This document shows positions 25,755 through 35,433 of a stretch of 64,000 nucleotides of DNA, one piece after another. This stretch comes from Nitrososphaerota archaeon (GTDB lineage Archaea > Thermoproteota > Nitrososphaeria > Nitrososphaerales > Nitrosopumilaceae): contig JABDDN010000001.1 of assembly GCA_013287585.1 (NCBI GenBank), positions 24,177 to 88,176 on the forward strand. The letters are read 5' to 3'. Made by a program: the position numbers and the translations under genes. How positions within the stretch are numbered: position 1 is the stretch's first letter; each line of letters starts with the position of its first letter. The notes beneath the pieces were generated by a model, which was not told where the DNA came from, made no database searches, and saw only the letters and a program-made list of their open reading frames with translations.

Positions 25755-26522
25755 ATGAGTATGGTAGGTAGGAATACAGATAGTTCTGACAATGTAATAC
25801 CTGTGAAAAACATGACCAAGAACGGGATAAGTCCTCTTGACTTACTTATTCTTCATGTATTACAAAGTGGTGCGACTCCTGATACAGCAAACAAGGATCT
25901 TGAAAAATACGGCTATGTTCTTTCACGTGATAATGTTAAAAATAGAGTAGATGAACTCATAAAAAAAGGCGTTATTTTAGAACACAACAACGAAGAAGAC
26001 AGTAAGAAAGATGACAAAATAAAGTGGATTCTAGTAGATCCAAGTAAATTATTTGATAACCAATGGTATACTTTCATAAAATCACAGAATCCGCTTTTTG
26101 AACGAAGAGTAATTCCGTACTCTGAGATGTATAGTAATTTAGTCGAAATAAGTAGAGAATATGGTGTAGTGACAGCGATAGACCTTGTTCAGGGAGAAGG
26201 TCAAAATTATGATTTTATCCTAAGAATTGCTACAAATGAGCTAACTCTTTTTGAAGAATTTATAGAAAAAATCAGGTCACTTGGATGGGTTCATTCAGTT
26301 GATAGTAAACCCATTCACGTACTTGAAGGCGTAGGGCTATCCAAAAATAGTCTGACCAAAGTGCATACGAATTATTTTTACGAACCGATAAAAATTCCTG
26401 ACTTTGAAACGTATTTGAAGAGTATAAAACAAGTATTTCGTACTTATGATACTTACATAAAAGAAGAAGGCTCTTCAAAACAAAAAATTGCCAGAAAAAA
26501 AGACAGTGATGATGTTGCTTGA
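25755..26522 (+). CDS. Winged-helix transcription regulator
   Basis: 255 residues. The N-terminal region (about 25-85) looks like a winged helix: SPLDLLILHVLQSGATPD, then VKNRVDELIKKGVILE. The rest (about 110-235) could be a ligand or dimer domain of Lrp-like type (VVTAIDLVQGEGQNYDFILRI). A TATA box 25 bases before ATG 25755 gives a leaderless mRNA. Dyads upstream suggest autoregulation. The exact family is uncertain. Confidence 0.6.
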   Translation: MSMVGRNTDSSDNVIPVKNMTKNGISPLDLLILHVLQSGATPDTANKDLEKYGYVLSRDNVKNRVDELIKKGVILEHNNEEDSKKDDKIKWILVDPSKLFDNQWYTFIKSQNPLFERRVIPYSEMYSNLVEISREYGVVTAIDLVQGEGQNYDFILRIATNELTLFEEFIEKIRSLGWVHSVDSKPIHVLEGVGLSKNSLTKVHTNYFYEPIKIPDFETYLKSIKQVFRTYDTYIKEEGSSKQKIARKKDSDDVA

Positions 26523-26529
26523 GCTACAA

Positions 26530-27717
26530 ATGATGATATCACAGCTTCATAAAAATTTAATAGCAATGTGTCCAATGTGTAGTTCTTCTTTAAAATTTAA
26601 AAATAAAAATTCGTTATTAGAACATGAAGAATTAGATCTTAAATGTATTAGATGTGAATCAACATATTCTTTTAAGAATGATTATCTGAATTTGTTACCA
26701 CTAAAAATAAGAAAAGAAATTTGTACAAGAGGAATTTTAGAGCGAAAAATTAAAGATAAATTTCACATGGGTCAGCTTTCCAAAAATGAACAGGATCTAG
26801 TCAAAGGAATCCTTGCCAGTAAATACATGGCAAAACAATACTTTAGAAATGTAGTTCATCCAACACAGGCAGCATGGTCAGCTCGCTCTTACGAACGATT
26901 TGAAGATATTTTCATTGTAAATTATCTAGATAATCTGTTGAAGAACAAGCAAGTTACTTTTATTGATGCTGGTTCTGGCCCAGGTAGATACCTCATATTG
27001 TTAGGATCTAAGATTAGTATTAATTCATGCAAGGAATTGAAAAGAAATTCAGAAACTGCTACCCTCTACAAATATGATGGGATGTATGACAAGAATTTGT
27101 GCAATATTATTGGAATTGATTATTCGGAAGAAATGACATCCCATTCTACACGATTACTAAAAAAATATGGGCTTGGTCAATATCTAAACAAGAGAATATT
27201 TCCGATCACAGGTATAGTACAAAACTTTAATCTTAATCAACAAGAACTTGATCAAACCCACAAAGTAATTGTATGCACTTTTCAAACATTGGGTAATCAA
27301 GAAAATATGGATTTGCAAGTACAATTACTAGAATCAATGAAAAAATTAGCCTTGCCGCATGGTACAATAATAGTTTCAGTTTTTAATAAAAAACTCTTCA
27401 AAGATTTTGGATTAAAAACCTTCTATGGAAGAGAAGTGAAGCAAACTGTTGGAGAAATAATAAATTCAAAACAAGATCAAAATAATTCTATACTTCGAAC
27501 AAAAAGAGGCATTTATTCAAAATGGTTTTCAAAAGATGATCTAGAGCAACTATTCAAAAAAGCAAAAATATCCACCTATAAAATAATGGATGAAAACTCG
27601 TTACAATCTGTCACAGGTTATGAACAATATTTGAAGATAGAAGAACAACGCAAAGATGTATTTCCTAGAGCAATTATAGGAGTGGCTCAAATAGGTCGAG
27701 AAGATCATTTGGGTTAA
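26530..27717 (+). CDS. SAM-dependent methyltransferase with zinc-ribbon N-terminus
   Basis: About 395 residues. An N-terminal zinc ribbon has CPMC and CIRC pairs. The Rossmann methyltransferase domain begins near residue 140 with motif I FIDAGSGPGRYLILLG, followed by an acidic GIDYSEEM loop. The substrate is unknown. I use ATG 26530, just after the stop of the upstream regulator; a TTG at 26488 would overlap it. The tight spacing suggests one operon. Confidence 0.7.
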   Translation: MMISQLHKNLIAMCPMCSSSLKFKNKNSLLEHEELDLKCIRCESTYSFKNDYLNLLPLKIRKEICTRGILERKIKDKFHMGQLSKNEQDLVKGILASKYMAKQYFRNVVHPTQAAWSARSYERFEDIFIVNYLDNLLKNKQVTFIDAGSGPGRYLILLGSKISINSCKELKRNSETATLYKYDGMYDKNLCNIIGIDYSEEMTSHSTRLLKKYGLGQYLNKRIFPITGIVQNFNLNQQELDQTHKVIVCTFQTLGNQENMDLQVQLLESMKKLALPHGTIIVSVFNKKLFKDFGLKTFYGREVKQTVGEIINSKQDQNNSILRTKRGIYSKWFSKDDLEQLFKKAKISTYKIMDENSLQSVTGYEQYLKIEEQRKDVFPRAIIGVAQIGREDHLG

Positions 27718-27877
27718 AAAAGATTCAATCCTCAGTTAATCAGATCTTTATTGATTAATACTGTTTATGATTTTGTATGAACAGAATGAGATTCTCAATA
27801 TCCGTAGAATTTCTTATCAATGGCAGAAATCAAAAAAGCTGCAAAAGCATTTTTACAAATATGTTTAGAAAATAATT

Positions 27878-28396
27878 TTAAACTAATTTTTTCTTCATGC
27901 TGTATGCCAAAACTGCACAAATTGTTTTAGAATCAACAATTTTTCCAGATAAGATCATTTTTACTACTTTTTTAAAATCAATTTTTACTACTGATAGTAT
28001 TTCATCCTCATCTAGCTTTAGTTTGCTGGATTTTTTAATCCCAGATGCAACAAAGCAGTGAATAACTTCAGTATTGTATCCTATTGACGGATAATATTTT
28101 ATCAGAGAAATCATCTTCTTTGCCTCATAACCAGTCTCCTCCTTTAATTCCCTAAAAGCACATGTTCGTGGATTTTCCCCTTTGTTACATGTCCCTGCAG
28201 GAATTTCTAGTACATAACCGAGTGGAAAACGATGCTGTTTTACTAAAATCACTTTACCTTTTTCAATTGCTAACATTGCAGCAGCACCTCCGTGCTCAAT
28301 TATCTCTCGACGTACTTTGCGCTTGTTTATTGAAACATCATAAAGACTCAATGAGAGAACTTTACCATCGTAGATTTTCTTCTTCATGGTGGGCAT
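27878..28396 (-). CDS. Nudix hydrolase (ADP-ribose pyrophosphatase-like)
   Basis: 172 residues. The Nudix box reads G-5x-E-7x-REL.EETG at about residues 67-90 (from GTCNKGENP to EETGYE). The preceding VLVKQHRFPLGYVLEIPAG matches ADP-ribose pyrophosphatases, which clean up ADP-ribose or related nucleotide sugars. Soluble. It lies 20 bases downstream of the Lrp-like gene on the same strand. The 160-base gap before it (27718-27877) shows no supported gene. Confidence 0.88.
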   Translation of the reverse strand: MPTMKKKIYDGKVLSLSLYDVSINKRKVRREIIEHGGAAAMLAIEKGKVILVKQHRFPLGYVLEIPAGTCNKGENPRTCAFRELKEETGYEAKKMISLIKYYPSIGYNTEVIHCFVASGIKKSSKLKLDEDEILSVVKIDFKKVVKMILSGKIVDSKTICAVLAYSMKKKLV

Positions 28397-28416
28397 TCTT
28401 ATGAATCTAAAATCAA

Positions 28417-29322
28417 TTATGAATGTATCTGATATGAAAGATGAAGTCTTTTTGAAGTTTTTACCTCTTTGATACTATCCATTACCCATTTTTGTGGAAA
28501 TGAGATCTTCTTTGGTATGAAAAGATCTACAGAACGCACTCCCCCAATTTTTTGTATCAATTGAGTCAGCTCATCAAGCTTGAAAATGTTGTCGCTATAA
28601 AAAAATAATACAATCTGATTCATATTTACAAAAGGTTTTTGCAAAAATGCTTTTCCAAATTCTTTTTCTAGGTTTTGTAGTGTTTTTTTAACATTACCTT
28701 CTACCCCAACAAGAATTGCAAATGGAATGTATCCAATCATTTCTTTAGGATTGTACAATAGTGTGAACTGTATTGCCTCATCATTTTGTAACTTATCAAG
28801 AGAACGCGCTACAGTTTTTGTCGATAGATGAGCTAGATTGGCAATATCTTCAATTTTTAATCTTGGATTTTTTAAAAGTATTTCTATAATTTCAAGATCA
28901 GTCTTTGTCAAGTCAGATCTTATGCCAGGATTTTTTGCTTCAAAAATTGATAATACCCTAACGCCTTGTAATATTTTTTTTGCAAGTTCCATTTTTTGAT
29001 TAGGATCTCCTTTTACAACTATACTACAAACAGTCACACTTCCAACACATGGAACTACAAAAAATGGTTCTCCAATTAGCTTGACTTGATCTAAAATGTA
29101 TTGCAAATCAGTTCCTGTTGCAACAAAATAGATAACACTATATCCCAAAACAGGTGGTTCTATTTTTAGGGCAAACTCTTCAATAATTTTTTTATCTAAC
29201 ATTTTTTGGATTCTTGATTTTACAGCTCCACCAGATATGCCTACATTATTTCCAATTTGTCTGTCTGGCATTCGGCAATTGTTCAGTAAATGTGAGAGGA
29301 TATGTATGTCAATTTTGTCCAT
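28417..29322 (-). CDS. Lrp/AsnC-family transcription regulator, double HTH
   Basis: 301 residues. Two winged helices are visible: one at the N-terminus (DIHILSHLLNNCRMPDRQIG...SGGAVKSRIQKM) and one near residues 140-190 (DLEIIEILLKNPRLKIEDIA...STKTVARSLDKL), each followed by an effector-type segment. This duplicated form is common in Thaumarchaeota. It is divergent from the ABC exporter operon across 116 AT-rich bases and may control it. Confidence 0.8.
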   Translation of the reverse strand: MDKIDIHILSHLLNNCRMPDRQIGNNVGISGGAVKSRIQKMLDKKIIEEFALKIEPPVLGYSVIYFVATGTDLQYILDQVKLIGEPFFVVPCVGSVTVCSIVVKGDPNQKMELAKKILQGVRVLSIFEAKNPGIRSDLTKTDLEIIEILLKNPRLKIEDIANLAHLSTKTVARSLDKLQNDEAIQFTLLYNPKEMIGYIPFAILVGVEGNVKKTLQNLEKEFGKAFLQKPFVNMNQIVLFFYSDNIFKLDELTQLIQKIGGVRSVDLFIPKKISFPQKWVMDSIKEVKTSKRLHLSYQIHS

Positions 29323-29438
29323 ATGTGTTACTCCTATCCATATATTTGGTATAAAGCATACAACTTGAATATATAATTGTCGTATTTATAATAAGAACTA
29401 AGTTAAAACATTAAATATCAGACTATTTCAATAACTGT

Positions 29439-30632
29439 ATGGATTATAGGGCCAAAGTAGGTTTACGTTTTATTACTAGACGTAAAGGCAGTCTGATTGC
29501 AGCAAGTCTTGCAGTTTCAATTGCTATCTTGGTAGTACAGGTAAACTCTGTAATTTTCCAGGGTTTGTATAATGCAATTATACGTGATCAGATAAACTAT
29601 AGATTTGGACATGTCTATATTACAAGAAACGAGAATTTCATAACAAAATCAGATAAAATGTTGGTAAACTGGCTTGAAAGAATTCCATATGTAGAAGCTG
29701 CTGCGCCACGGCTTGAATCTACCGCATCAATAAATGCAACAGGATCTGGACAAACAGTTAGAGATTATGACGTTCCTGTAATTGGAGTGGATCCAGTTTT
29801 GGATACACAAGCATCAACAATGTATACGACAGTTGGAAATGGACAGTATGTATCTTCAAGAAATTCTATTGTCCTTGGAGCTTTGGTAGCACGAGATCTT
29901 GGTAATCCACATGTAGGTGATAGCATAAAATTAAAATTCAAAGATAGAAATGGCCTTGATCAACTAAAACGATTCACCATAGTGGGGATTACACAAACTG
30001 CTGGTTCTGTTGGTCTTGATAATAGTGTTATAATGAACATTGATACTTTACGAGAAATATTGGGTAGACCACATGAAACACAATCAATCATGGTTAGGTT
30101 AAATGATCCAACAAAAGATCAAGTAGTCAAAGATCTTTTTCTTAATGCATTTCCAACTCGTTCAGACAACTTTAAAGCTCAAACAATTGAAGAATCTGCC
30201 GAGCAAACACTCAGTGGATTCAGATCAGGTATTGCATTAATTAATTTAGTTGGGTACTTTGGTATGATGTCTTCTGCTTTTGCTGTTGTGACCATACAAA
30301 TGATGCAGGTCACAAGTAAGACACGTGAGATTGGAATAATGAGAGCAATTGGATCAAAAAGAAAAGATATTCTAATGATTTTCATCTTTCAAGGAATGGT
30401 GATTGGTGCTATAGGTGCAGGTCTTGGCACTGTTTTTGGTGTATCATATACGGTTTATGCAAAAGAAACACACTTGACATTCCAAGGCAGCTTGGCCTTA
30501 GAGGTATCTTACAACTGGCTTGGGATATTACAGACAGACATTTTGGCATTTGTACTTGCTATAGTAGCATCAATTTATCCTGCCTACAAGGCAACGAAAC
30601 TACAACCAGTGGAGGCCATGCGATTTGGCTGA
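29439..30632 (+). CDS. MacB/FtsX-type ABC transporter permease
   Basis: 397 residues. One N-terminal membrane helix (about 20-40), a large extracytoplasmic domain (40-260), and three C-terminal helices with the FtsX core (SKTREIGIMRAIGSKRKDIL). The C-terminus YPAYKATKLQPVEAMRFG is typical of MacB/LolC permeases. It exports or releases something from the membrane. It overlaps the ATPase gene by 8 bases. Confidence 0.88.
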   Translation: MDYRAKVGLRFITRRKGSLIAASLAVSIAILVVQVNSVIFQGLYNAIIRDQINYRFGHVYITRNENFITKSDKMLVNWLERIPYVEAAAPRLESTASINATGSGQTVRDYDVPVIGVDPVLDTQASTMYTTVGNGQYVSSRNSIVLGALVARDLGNPHVGDSIKLKFKDRNGLDQLKRFTIVGITQTAGSVGLDNSVIMNIDTLREILGRPHETQSIMVRLNDPTKDQVVKDLFLNAFPTRSDNFKAQTIEESAEQTLSGFRSGIALINLVGYFGMMSSAFAVVTIQMMQVTSKTREIGIMRAIGSKRKDILMIFIFQGMVIGAIGAGLGTVFGVSYTVYAKETHLTFQGSLALEVSYNWLGILQTDILAFVLAIVASIYPAYKATKLQPVEAMRFG

Positions 30633-31329
30633 TTTAGTTCTAGAAGTACGTAATGTTGACAAGATATTTGGTGAAGGGGAAACTGCGGTCTATGCATTAA
30701 AAAATGTGTCATTTTCCGTAAAAAAAGGAAAATTCATTTTAATTGTAGGCAGCTCTGGTTCTGGCAAATCAACACTATTGAACATGATTGGACTTTTAGA
30801 TAGACCTACAAATGGTCAAGTCTTTATCGACGGAATAGATCCTTCTAATCTAAATGATAACCAGATTTCATCATTTAGAAATTCTAAACTTGGATTCATT
30901 TTTCAATTTTCAAATCTACTTTCAGATTTAACGGTTCTAGAAAATGTACTTCTTCCAAGACAAATACAAGGAACTGACACAAATGCAATTGAGGAAGCAA
31001 AGTCATTGCTAAAGACAGTTGGCTTGGAAAATCAGATGAATAAATATGCAAACAAAGTCTCTGGTGGTCAAGCACAAAGAGTAGCAATTTGCAGAGCTCT
31101 TATCAATAAACCAGCAATAGTTTTAGCTGATGAACCAACCGGAAACTTGGATTCGGTATCAGCACAGACAACTGTTCAGTTAATGAAGTCTCTTAATAAA
31201 AAACTGGGACACACCTTCATAATAGTAACACATGATCGTCCGCAATTTGGTGATGTTGATAAAATAATTACAATCAAAGATGGTAGAATTGTTGATGATG
31301 AGATGATGGAGGTTCCAACAGTAAATTGA
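30625..31329 (+). CDS. ABC transporter ATP-binding protein (MacB/LolD type)
   Basis: 234 residues, TTG start inside the permease stop region. Walker A is GSSGSGKST (about 44), the Q-loop is FIFQFSNLL, the signature is KVSGGQAQRVAICRAL, Walker B is IVLADEPTGNLD, and the switch His is in VTHD. The FQF...NLLSDLTVLENV sequence is characteristic of the LolD/MacB/FtsE group. Confidence 0.93.
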   Translation: MADLVLEVRNVDKIFGEGETAVYALKNVSFSVKKGKFILIVGSSGSGKSTLLNMIGLLDRPTNGQVFIDGIDPSNLNDNQISSFRNSKLGFIFQFSNLLSDLTVLENVLLPRQIQGTDTNAIEEAKSLLKTVGLENQMNKYANKVSGGQAQRVAICRALINKPAIVLADEPTGNLDSVSAQTTVQLMKSLNKKLGHTFIIVTHDRPQFGDVDKIITIKDGRIVDDEMMEVPTVN

Positions 31330-32978
31330 TCTACAAAACCATTGTTATAGCTACCATGTTTCTATTAGGACAAATAATAATCCCAAGCTATGCAAGTGCT
31401 CCAGAACATCTTGCACCAGGAGTATCACCTTTTGAACATGCATTTAATGACATAAAATTCCTTGACGCATATTTTGGAACATCTTCAGGAAAAATCGAAG
31501 TACAACCAGACGACAAGAATGTACCATTTACAATCGTATTCTCAAATGTAGGATCAGAAGATATATCTGGAATAAAGGGACTGCTTAGTTTACCTGTTGG
31601 GTTTTCTCCAGCCATTGCTAATGCTAATGCTAACCTAATAGAGGCAGACAACACGCAAGTTGCAACAAGCGGCTCATCTTTTTTCCTGACATTCTTTGTT
31701 AATGTTGATAAAAATACAAATGTCAATTCTTATACTGGAACAGTTCAGGTATCCTATTCTAGAGTAAGGGAAAATGGATCTCATACCAATTACTTTGACT
31801 TTGCCTTTAAGGTCCCAGGAAAAAGTGTTCTAAATATGAAAGCAGAAAATCAATTCATACAGCCTGCATCAAACAATCAGATCACGGTTCAAGTCTCAAA
31901 CGACGGTACAGCAGGCCTTAACAACGTGGACATTACACTCAATCCCCAATCAAATTCTACTATGGGTTCATCTAATTTACAAAATGTCGTAATAAATCAA
32001 AACCACTGGAATATAGGAACTGTCGCCGCCCAATCCTCAAGTACATTTTCATTTAATATTTTTGTACCGCAGGATATTACAGGTCAAACTTTGCACATAC
32101 CGTTGGGTATAACATACTTTGATGGGCAGGGAAATCAAATAACAACTTCTAGACTAGTAGATCTAATTGTAGGACCGGCAAGTTCAACGTTTGTTGTCAG
32201 ACTCTCAACCCCTTCTTATCTCATGATGGGAGTTATGCAAAATCTTACTCTTGGACTAGAAAATCTTTCCCCATCTAAGATCTCTGACATATCCATTACA
32301 CTTGTGCCAAGCTCTTCAGATCTTAAAATTCTACAGGATCCAAGGTGGTTCGTAAATGAAATAAATCCGCTAGAGAAAACTACATTGAATATTCCTGTAT
32401 TTGCTGATCAAAATATATCGAATCAAGCTGTAAACTTTGACGCTAACATCCAGTATACAAAGGATGGTTCTACAGTAATTGAAAAGCAGAGCTTTGCTAC
32501 ATATATCAGACCAGTAATAGATATCTCAGTTTATGGAGTAGATGTGCTGAATATTGGTGGCAAGCAAAACATCATTGGCAATATTCTAAATCAAGGAAAC
32601 ATCAAAGGACAATTTGCTACTGTAACTATAGAATCGGTTGATAATTCAAATATCAAAAAATCAGTTCAGTATATTGGAGATATAGATATCGATGCTCCAA
32701 CTCCATTTAACATACCAATTGACTTTACAGGTAATCCGTCATTTGGAGAAAACAAAGTAGTTGTTACTGTGACGTACAAGGATTCGCTTTTGCAACCACA
32801 TACAATAACACAAGAGAATACCATAACCTTAGCAAACCCAACACCTCAAACAAATGACACTTCTCAACTTCAACTCATTATTCTTGTCGCTATAGCTGCT
32901 GGAATAGGAGGAATTGTATTCAAAGTACGTAAGGCGAAACTTCCAATTACAAAGAAAGTAATTGAAAATACAAGCTAA
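31326..32978 (+). CDS. Exported NEW3/S-layer-like partner of the ABC exporter
   Basis: 550 residues, TTG start overlapping the ATPase stop by 4 bases. Signal peptide (MIYKTIVIATMFLLG...SYAS), then a long series of beta-rich Ig-like units with NDG, NVG and NQGN turns, as in COG1361/NEW3 domains, and one C-terminal membrane helix before a basic tail. Coupled to a MacB-like pump, it probably acts as a periplasm-side accessory or the exported substrate carrier. Confidence 0.75.
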   Translation: MIYKTIVIATMFLLGQIIIPSYASAPEHLAPGVSPFEHAFNDIKFLDAYFGTSSGKIEVQPDDKNVPFTIVFSNVGSEDISGIKGLLSLPVGFSPAIANANANLIEADNTQVATSGSSFFLTFFVNVDKNTNVNSYTGTVQVSYSRVRENGSHTNYFDFAFKVPGKSVLNMKAENQFIQPASNNQITVQVSNDGTAGLNNVDITLNPQSNSTMGSSNLQNVVINQNHWNIGTVAAQSSSTFSFNIFVPQDITGQTLHIPLGITYFDGQGNQITTSRLVDLIVGPASSTFVVRLSTPSYLMMGVMQNLTLGLENLSPSKISDISITLVPSSSDLKILQDPRWFVNEINPLEKTTLNIPVFADQNISNQAVNFDANIQYTKDGSTVIEKQSFATYIRPVIDISVYGVDVLNIGGKQNIIGNILNQGNIKGQFATVTIESVDNSNIKKSVQYIGDIDIDAPTPFNIPIDFTGNPSFGENKVVVTVTYKDSLLQPHTITQENTITLANPTPQTNDTSQLQLIILVAIAAGIGGIVFKVRKAKLPITKKVIENTS

Positions 32979-33008
32979 AGTTATATTTAGTACAGGTGAT
33001 TTTTGTTC

Positions 33009-33401
33009 ATGACTTGGGATGAAATTGAGGTCCCAAAAGAAGTTAGACCTTTTATGCTTGAAGATGCCGAAGAAACAAAACTGGGACAAAAAAATGATGC
33101 AGACAAACAGTATAGATATGGTAATTTACACATACGAGAATACGGCGACAAGTACCTAGTCCATATGGATGAGATTGATCCACGCAAAGATCCGCTTGGT
33201 CATCTTGTAGTGGATGCTCCGGAGGTCTTGATTGGTCTTGCATCAGCATTTTTTGGAGGAAAACAGGTTGCATCACAAATCTACAAAATACAAAAAAATT
33301 CAAAGATTGCAAAAGGTACCTCTTTGTTTGGAGGTCTCTTGGCATCAGTTGCACTTGGATATCTGGGATATTCTCTTACTAAAAAGATTAAAAATTTTTA
33401 G
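33009..33401 (+). CDS. Conserved membrane protein
   Basis: About 130 residues. A hydrophilic N-terminal half is followed by two membrane segments (about 75-92 with VLIGLASAFFGG, and 105-125 with FGGLLASVALGYLGYS) and a Lys-rich end. ATG 33009 is preferred to TTG 33003. Unrecognised; it immediately precedes the ABC1 kinase gene and is probably cotranscribed with it. Confidence 0.6.
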   Translation: MTWDEIEVPKEVRPFMLEDAEETKLGQKNDADKQYRYGNLHIREYGDKYLVHMDEIDPRKDPLGHLVVDAPEVLIGLASAFFGGKQVASQIYKIQKNSKIAKGTSLFGGLLASVALGYLGYSLTKKIKNF

Positions 33402-33405
33402 GAGG
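33401..33405 (+). promoter_or_regulatory. Shine-Dalgarno site pointing to ATT 33414
   Basis: GGAGG starts on the last base of the preceding stop codon and lies 8 bases before ATT 33414. The next usual start codon (TTG 33453) is 47 bases downstream, too far to be served by this site. Confidence 0.6.
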
Positions 33406-33413
33406 AATCTGCT

Positions 33414-34967
33414 ATTTCAAAACTTAGAACAATAAAGATTTTTCTCAAACTCTTGCCTCTTATTTTGATTCTAAGAAAAGATAGAAGAGAGTGGGTTAGA
33501 AAAGAGGGCAAAAACATTAAAGTTGAAAGATATCAAAAAAATGCTCGTAAGGTTCTCAATACTTTTGTGTCACTAGGTCCTGTTTACATAAAATTGGGTC
33601 AATGGCTTTCTTCAAGAGCTGACATCTTGCCTCAACCATATATGGAGGAGCTTGCAAAACTTCAAGATGAAGTACCAGCTGCTCCTTTTGATCAAGTAAA
33701 ACCAATCATAGAAAAAGATCTGGGACCATTAGAACAAAGCTTTGATCATGTCAATACCACTGTTGTTTCCGGCGCTTCACTTGGTCAAGTATATCTTGCC
33801 AAAATTAAGGAAAAGGACGTAATTATAAAAGTAAGAAGACCAAACATTGACAAAATTGTAGAAGAAGACATTAGGGTTCTCAAAAAAATTATTCCGTTTG
33901 CAATGAAATTTGTAGATCCCAATCTACGATATTCAGCAGAAGCAATGCTTGCACAATTCATAGAAACAATACATGAGGAAATGGATTATAGAATTGAATC
34001 TCAAAATCTAAAGACAATAAAAAGAAATTTTCGTTCAGATCCTAAAGTAATAATCCCTTCTGTAATAGATGATCATTCCACAGAACATGTACTTACTATG
34101 GAATACATTCCTGGAATAAAGATAACCAATGTAAAAGCACTTGATGAGATTGGGTTAGACAGAGCGCAGCTTGTAGTTAAAGTACACAAGGTATTTTTTA
34201 CAATGCTTTTGCACCATGATATCTTTCACGCTGACCCCCATCCTGGCAACATATCTGTGGCTAATGACGGTTCTTTGATTCTATATGATTTTGGAATGGT
34301 AGGAAGACTAGATAATGAAACTCGTCTCAAACTAATCAGACTGTATCTATCCCTTGTTGAAAAAGATCCTCCACGAACTGTCAGTGCCATGGATGAACTT
34401 GGAATGCTGCTTCCTGGTTACAACCGTTTTGTAATAGAAAAAGGGATTGCAATGTCAATTCAGGCAATGCATGGAACCAAAGTGGACAAAATGGAAGTAA
34501 GAGCTCTAATGGATCTTGCAAATAAGACAATGAGCAGATTTCCATTTAAGCTTCCAAAGCATCTAGCACTTTACATGAGGATGGCATCTATACTTGAAGG
34601 AATTTATCATACTCACAAAGTCAATTTCCGATTTATCAATGTCTTACAAAATATTTTGGAGGAAGAAAATCTCATCAAAGACGCATATGTTGAAGAACTG
34701 AAAATTTCATTTGGTAAATTTATAAAATCAATCAATGATGTAATTGCTATTGCACCTGAACTCAAACAATATCTTGAAGAAAAAAGAACTGCTCAATATC
34801 AACCGAAAAAATCATCTAGAAACATTTTGCTTTCTGGAAGCATACTTTCCGCAGCTGTATTTGTTGGCTCAACAATACTTTATGGAAACAATCAACTTGT
34901 AGGAGAGCTTGGAATGATTGGTTCCGTAGTTATAATTTTAGCAGCAGTTTTAATGCGAGAACACTAG
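33414..34967 (+). CDS. ABC1/UbiB-family atypical kinase, probable ATT start
   Basis: About 517 residues. UbiB-like kinases influence quinone or lipid metabolism. GASLGQVYLAKI (Ala-rich loop), the VIIKVRRP Lys, the FHADPHPGN catalytic segment and YDFGMVG (DFG) are present. Two C-terminal membrane helices (about 460-515) anchor it. The first usual codon is TTG 33453, but GGAGG at 33401-33405 lies 8 bases before ATT 33414, which adds the residues SKLRTIKIFLKLL. No Shine-Dalgarno precedes TTG 33453. Confidence 0.85.
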   Translation: MSKLRTIKIFLKLLPLILILRKDRREWVRKEGKNIKVERYQKNARKVLNTFVSLGPVYIKLGQWLSSRADILPQPYMEELAKLQDEVPAAPFDQVKPIIEKDLGPLEQSFDHVNTTVVSGASLGQVYLAKIKEKDVIIKVRRPNIDKIVEEDIRVLKKIIPFAMKFVDPNLRYSAEAMLAQFIETIHEEMDYRIESQNLKTIKRNFRSDPKVIIPSVIDDHSTEHVLTMEYIPGIKITNVKALDEIGLDRAQLVVKVHKVFFTMLLHHDIFHADPHPGNISVANDGSLILYDFGMVGRLDNETRLKLIRLYLSLVEKDPPRTVSAMDELGMLLPGYNRFVIEKGIAMSIQAMHGTKVDKMEVRALMDLANKTMSRFPFKLPKHLALYMRMASILEGIYHTHKVNFRFINVLQNILEEENLIKDAYVEELKISFGKFIKSINDVIAIAPELKQYLEEKRTAQYQPKKSSRNILLSGSILSAAVFVGSTILYGNNQLVGELGMIGSVVIILAAVLMREH

Positions 34968-35351
34968 CTATTCTATTGTAATATCTTTACCATGTTTAAC
35001 TGGAATCTTTAGAGTAAGAACACCGTTGTGGTATTTTGCAGAACCCTCAAGATCTTCACCTTCATTTACATCAACTGGAAGTCGGATTTTTTTATCAATT
35101 GTATGTGGTCTTTGATGCCAGATTACCGTTCCATCATGATCTGTTTCTCGTGTCGCATTAATTGAAAGGATATTTCCACGTATTCTTAATTTGATATCCT
35201 TTTTGTCAAAGCCTGGAAGATCAATAGTTACTATGATATTATCATTTTCAAGCTGTATATCCATTGGTGGAAGTACAAACTCATAAAATTCTCTGGATTT
35301 GTTGCCTATTTCTTTCATGACTTCTTTTGCCATATAACGTACCAAGCCCAT
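34968..35351 (-). CDS. Small heat-shock protein Hsp20
   Basis: 127 residues with a complete alpha-crystallin domain (about 30-125): DNIIVTIDLPGF.KKDIKLRI, then IDKKIRLPVDV and the closing YHNGVLTLKIPV. It is an ATP-independent holdase. The C-terminal I-X-I anchor is present as ITIE-like. Convergent with the ABC1 kinase (stops adjacent). Confidence 0.92.
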   Translation of the reverse strand: MGLVRYMAKEVMKEIGNKSREFYEFVLPPMDIQLENDNIIVTIDLPGFDKKDIKLRIRGNILSINATRETDHDGTVIWHQRPHTIDKKIRLPVDVNEGEDLEGSAKYHNGVLTLKIPVKHGKDITIE

Positions 35352-35433
35352 TTTGATATAATAAAGTCTTTTTTAGTTATAAACCTTATAGTAGATTCAC
35401 AATTTATCTACTTCGTAATTTAATTACAATCAA

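Noticed and set aside
27777..27875. 32-codon ORF in the gap before the Nudix gene
   Set aside because: No promoter or ribosome site and no recognisable composition; the gap is probably the 3' end of the methyltransferase mRNA.
31128..31150. Further CTGATGA cores, for example here and at 9455, 46627 and 46765
   Set aside because: They lie in conserved coding sequence and lack stem II followed by GAA, so they are not hammerheads.
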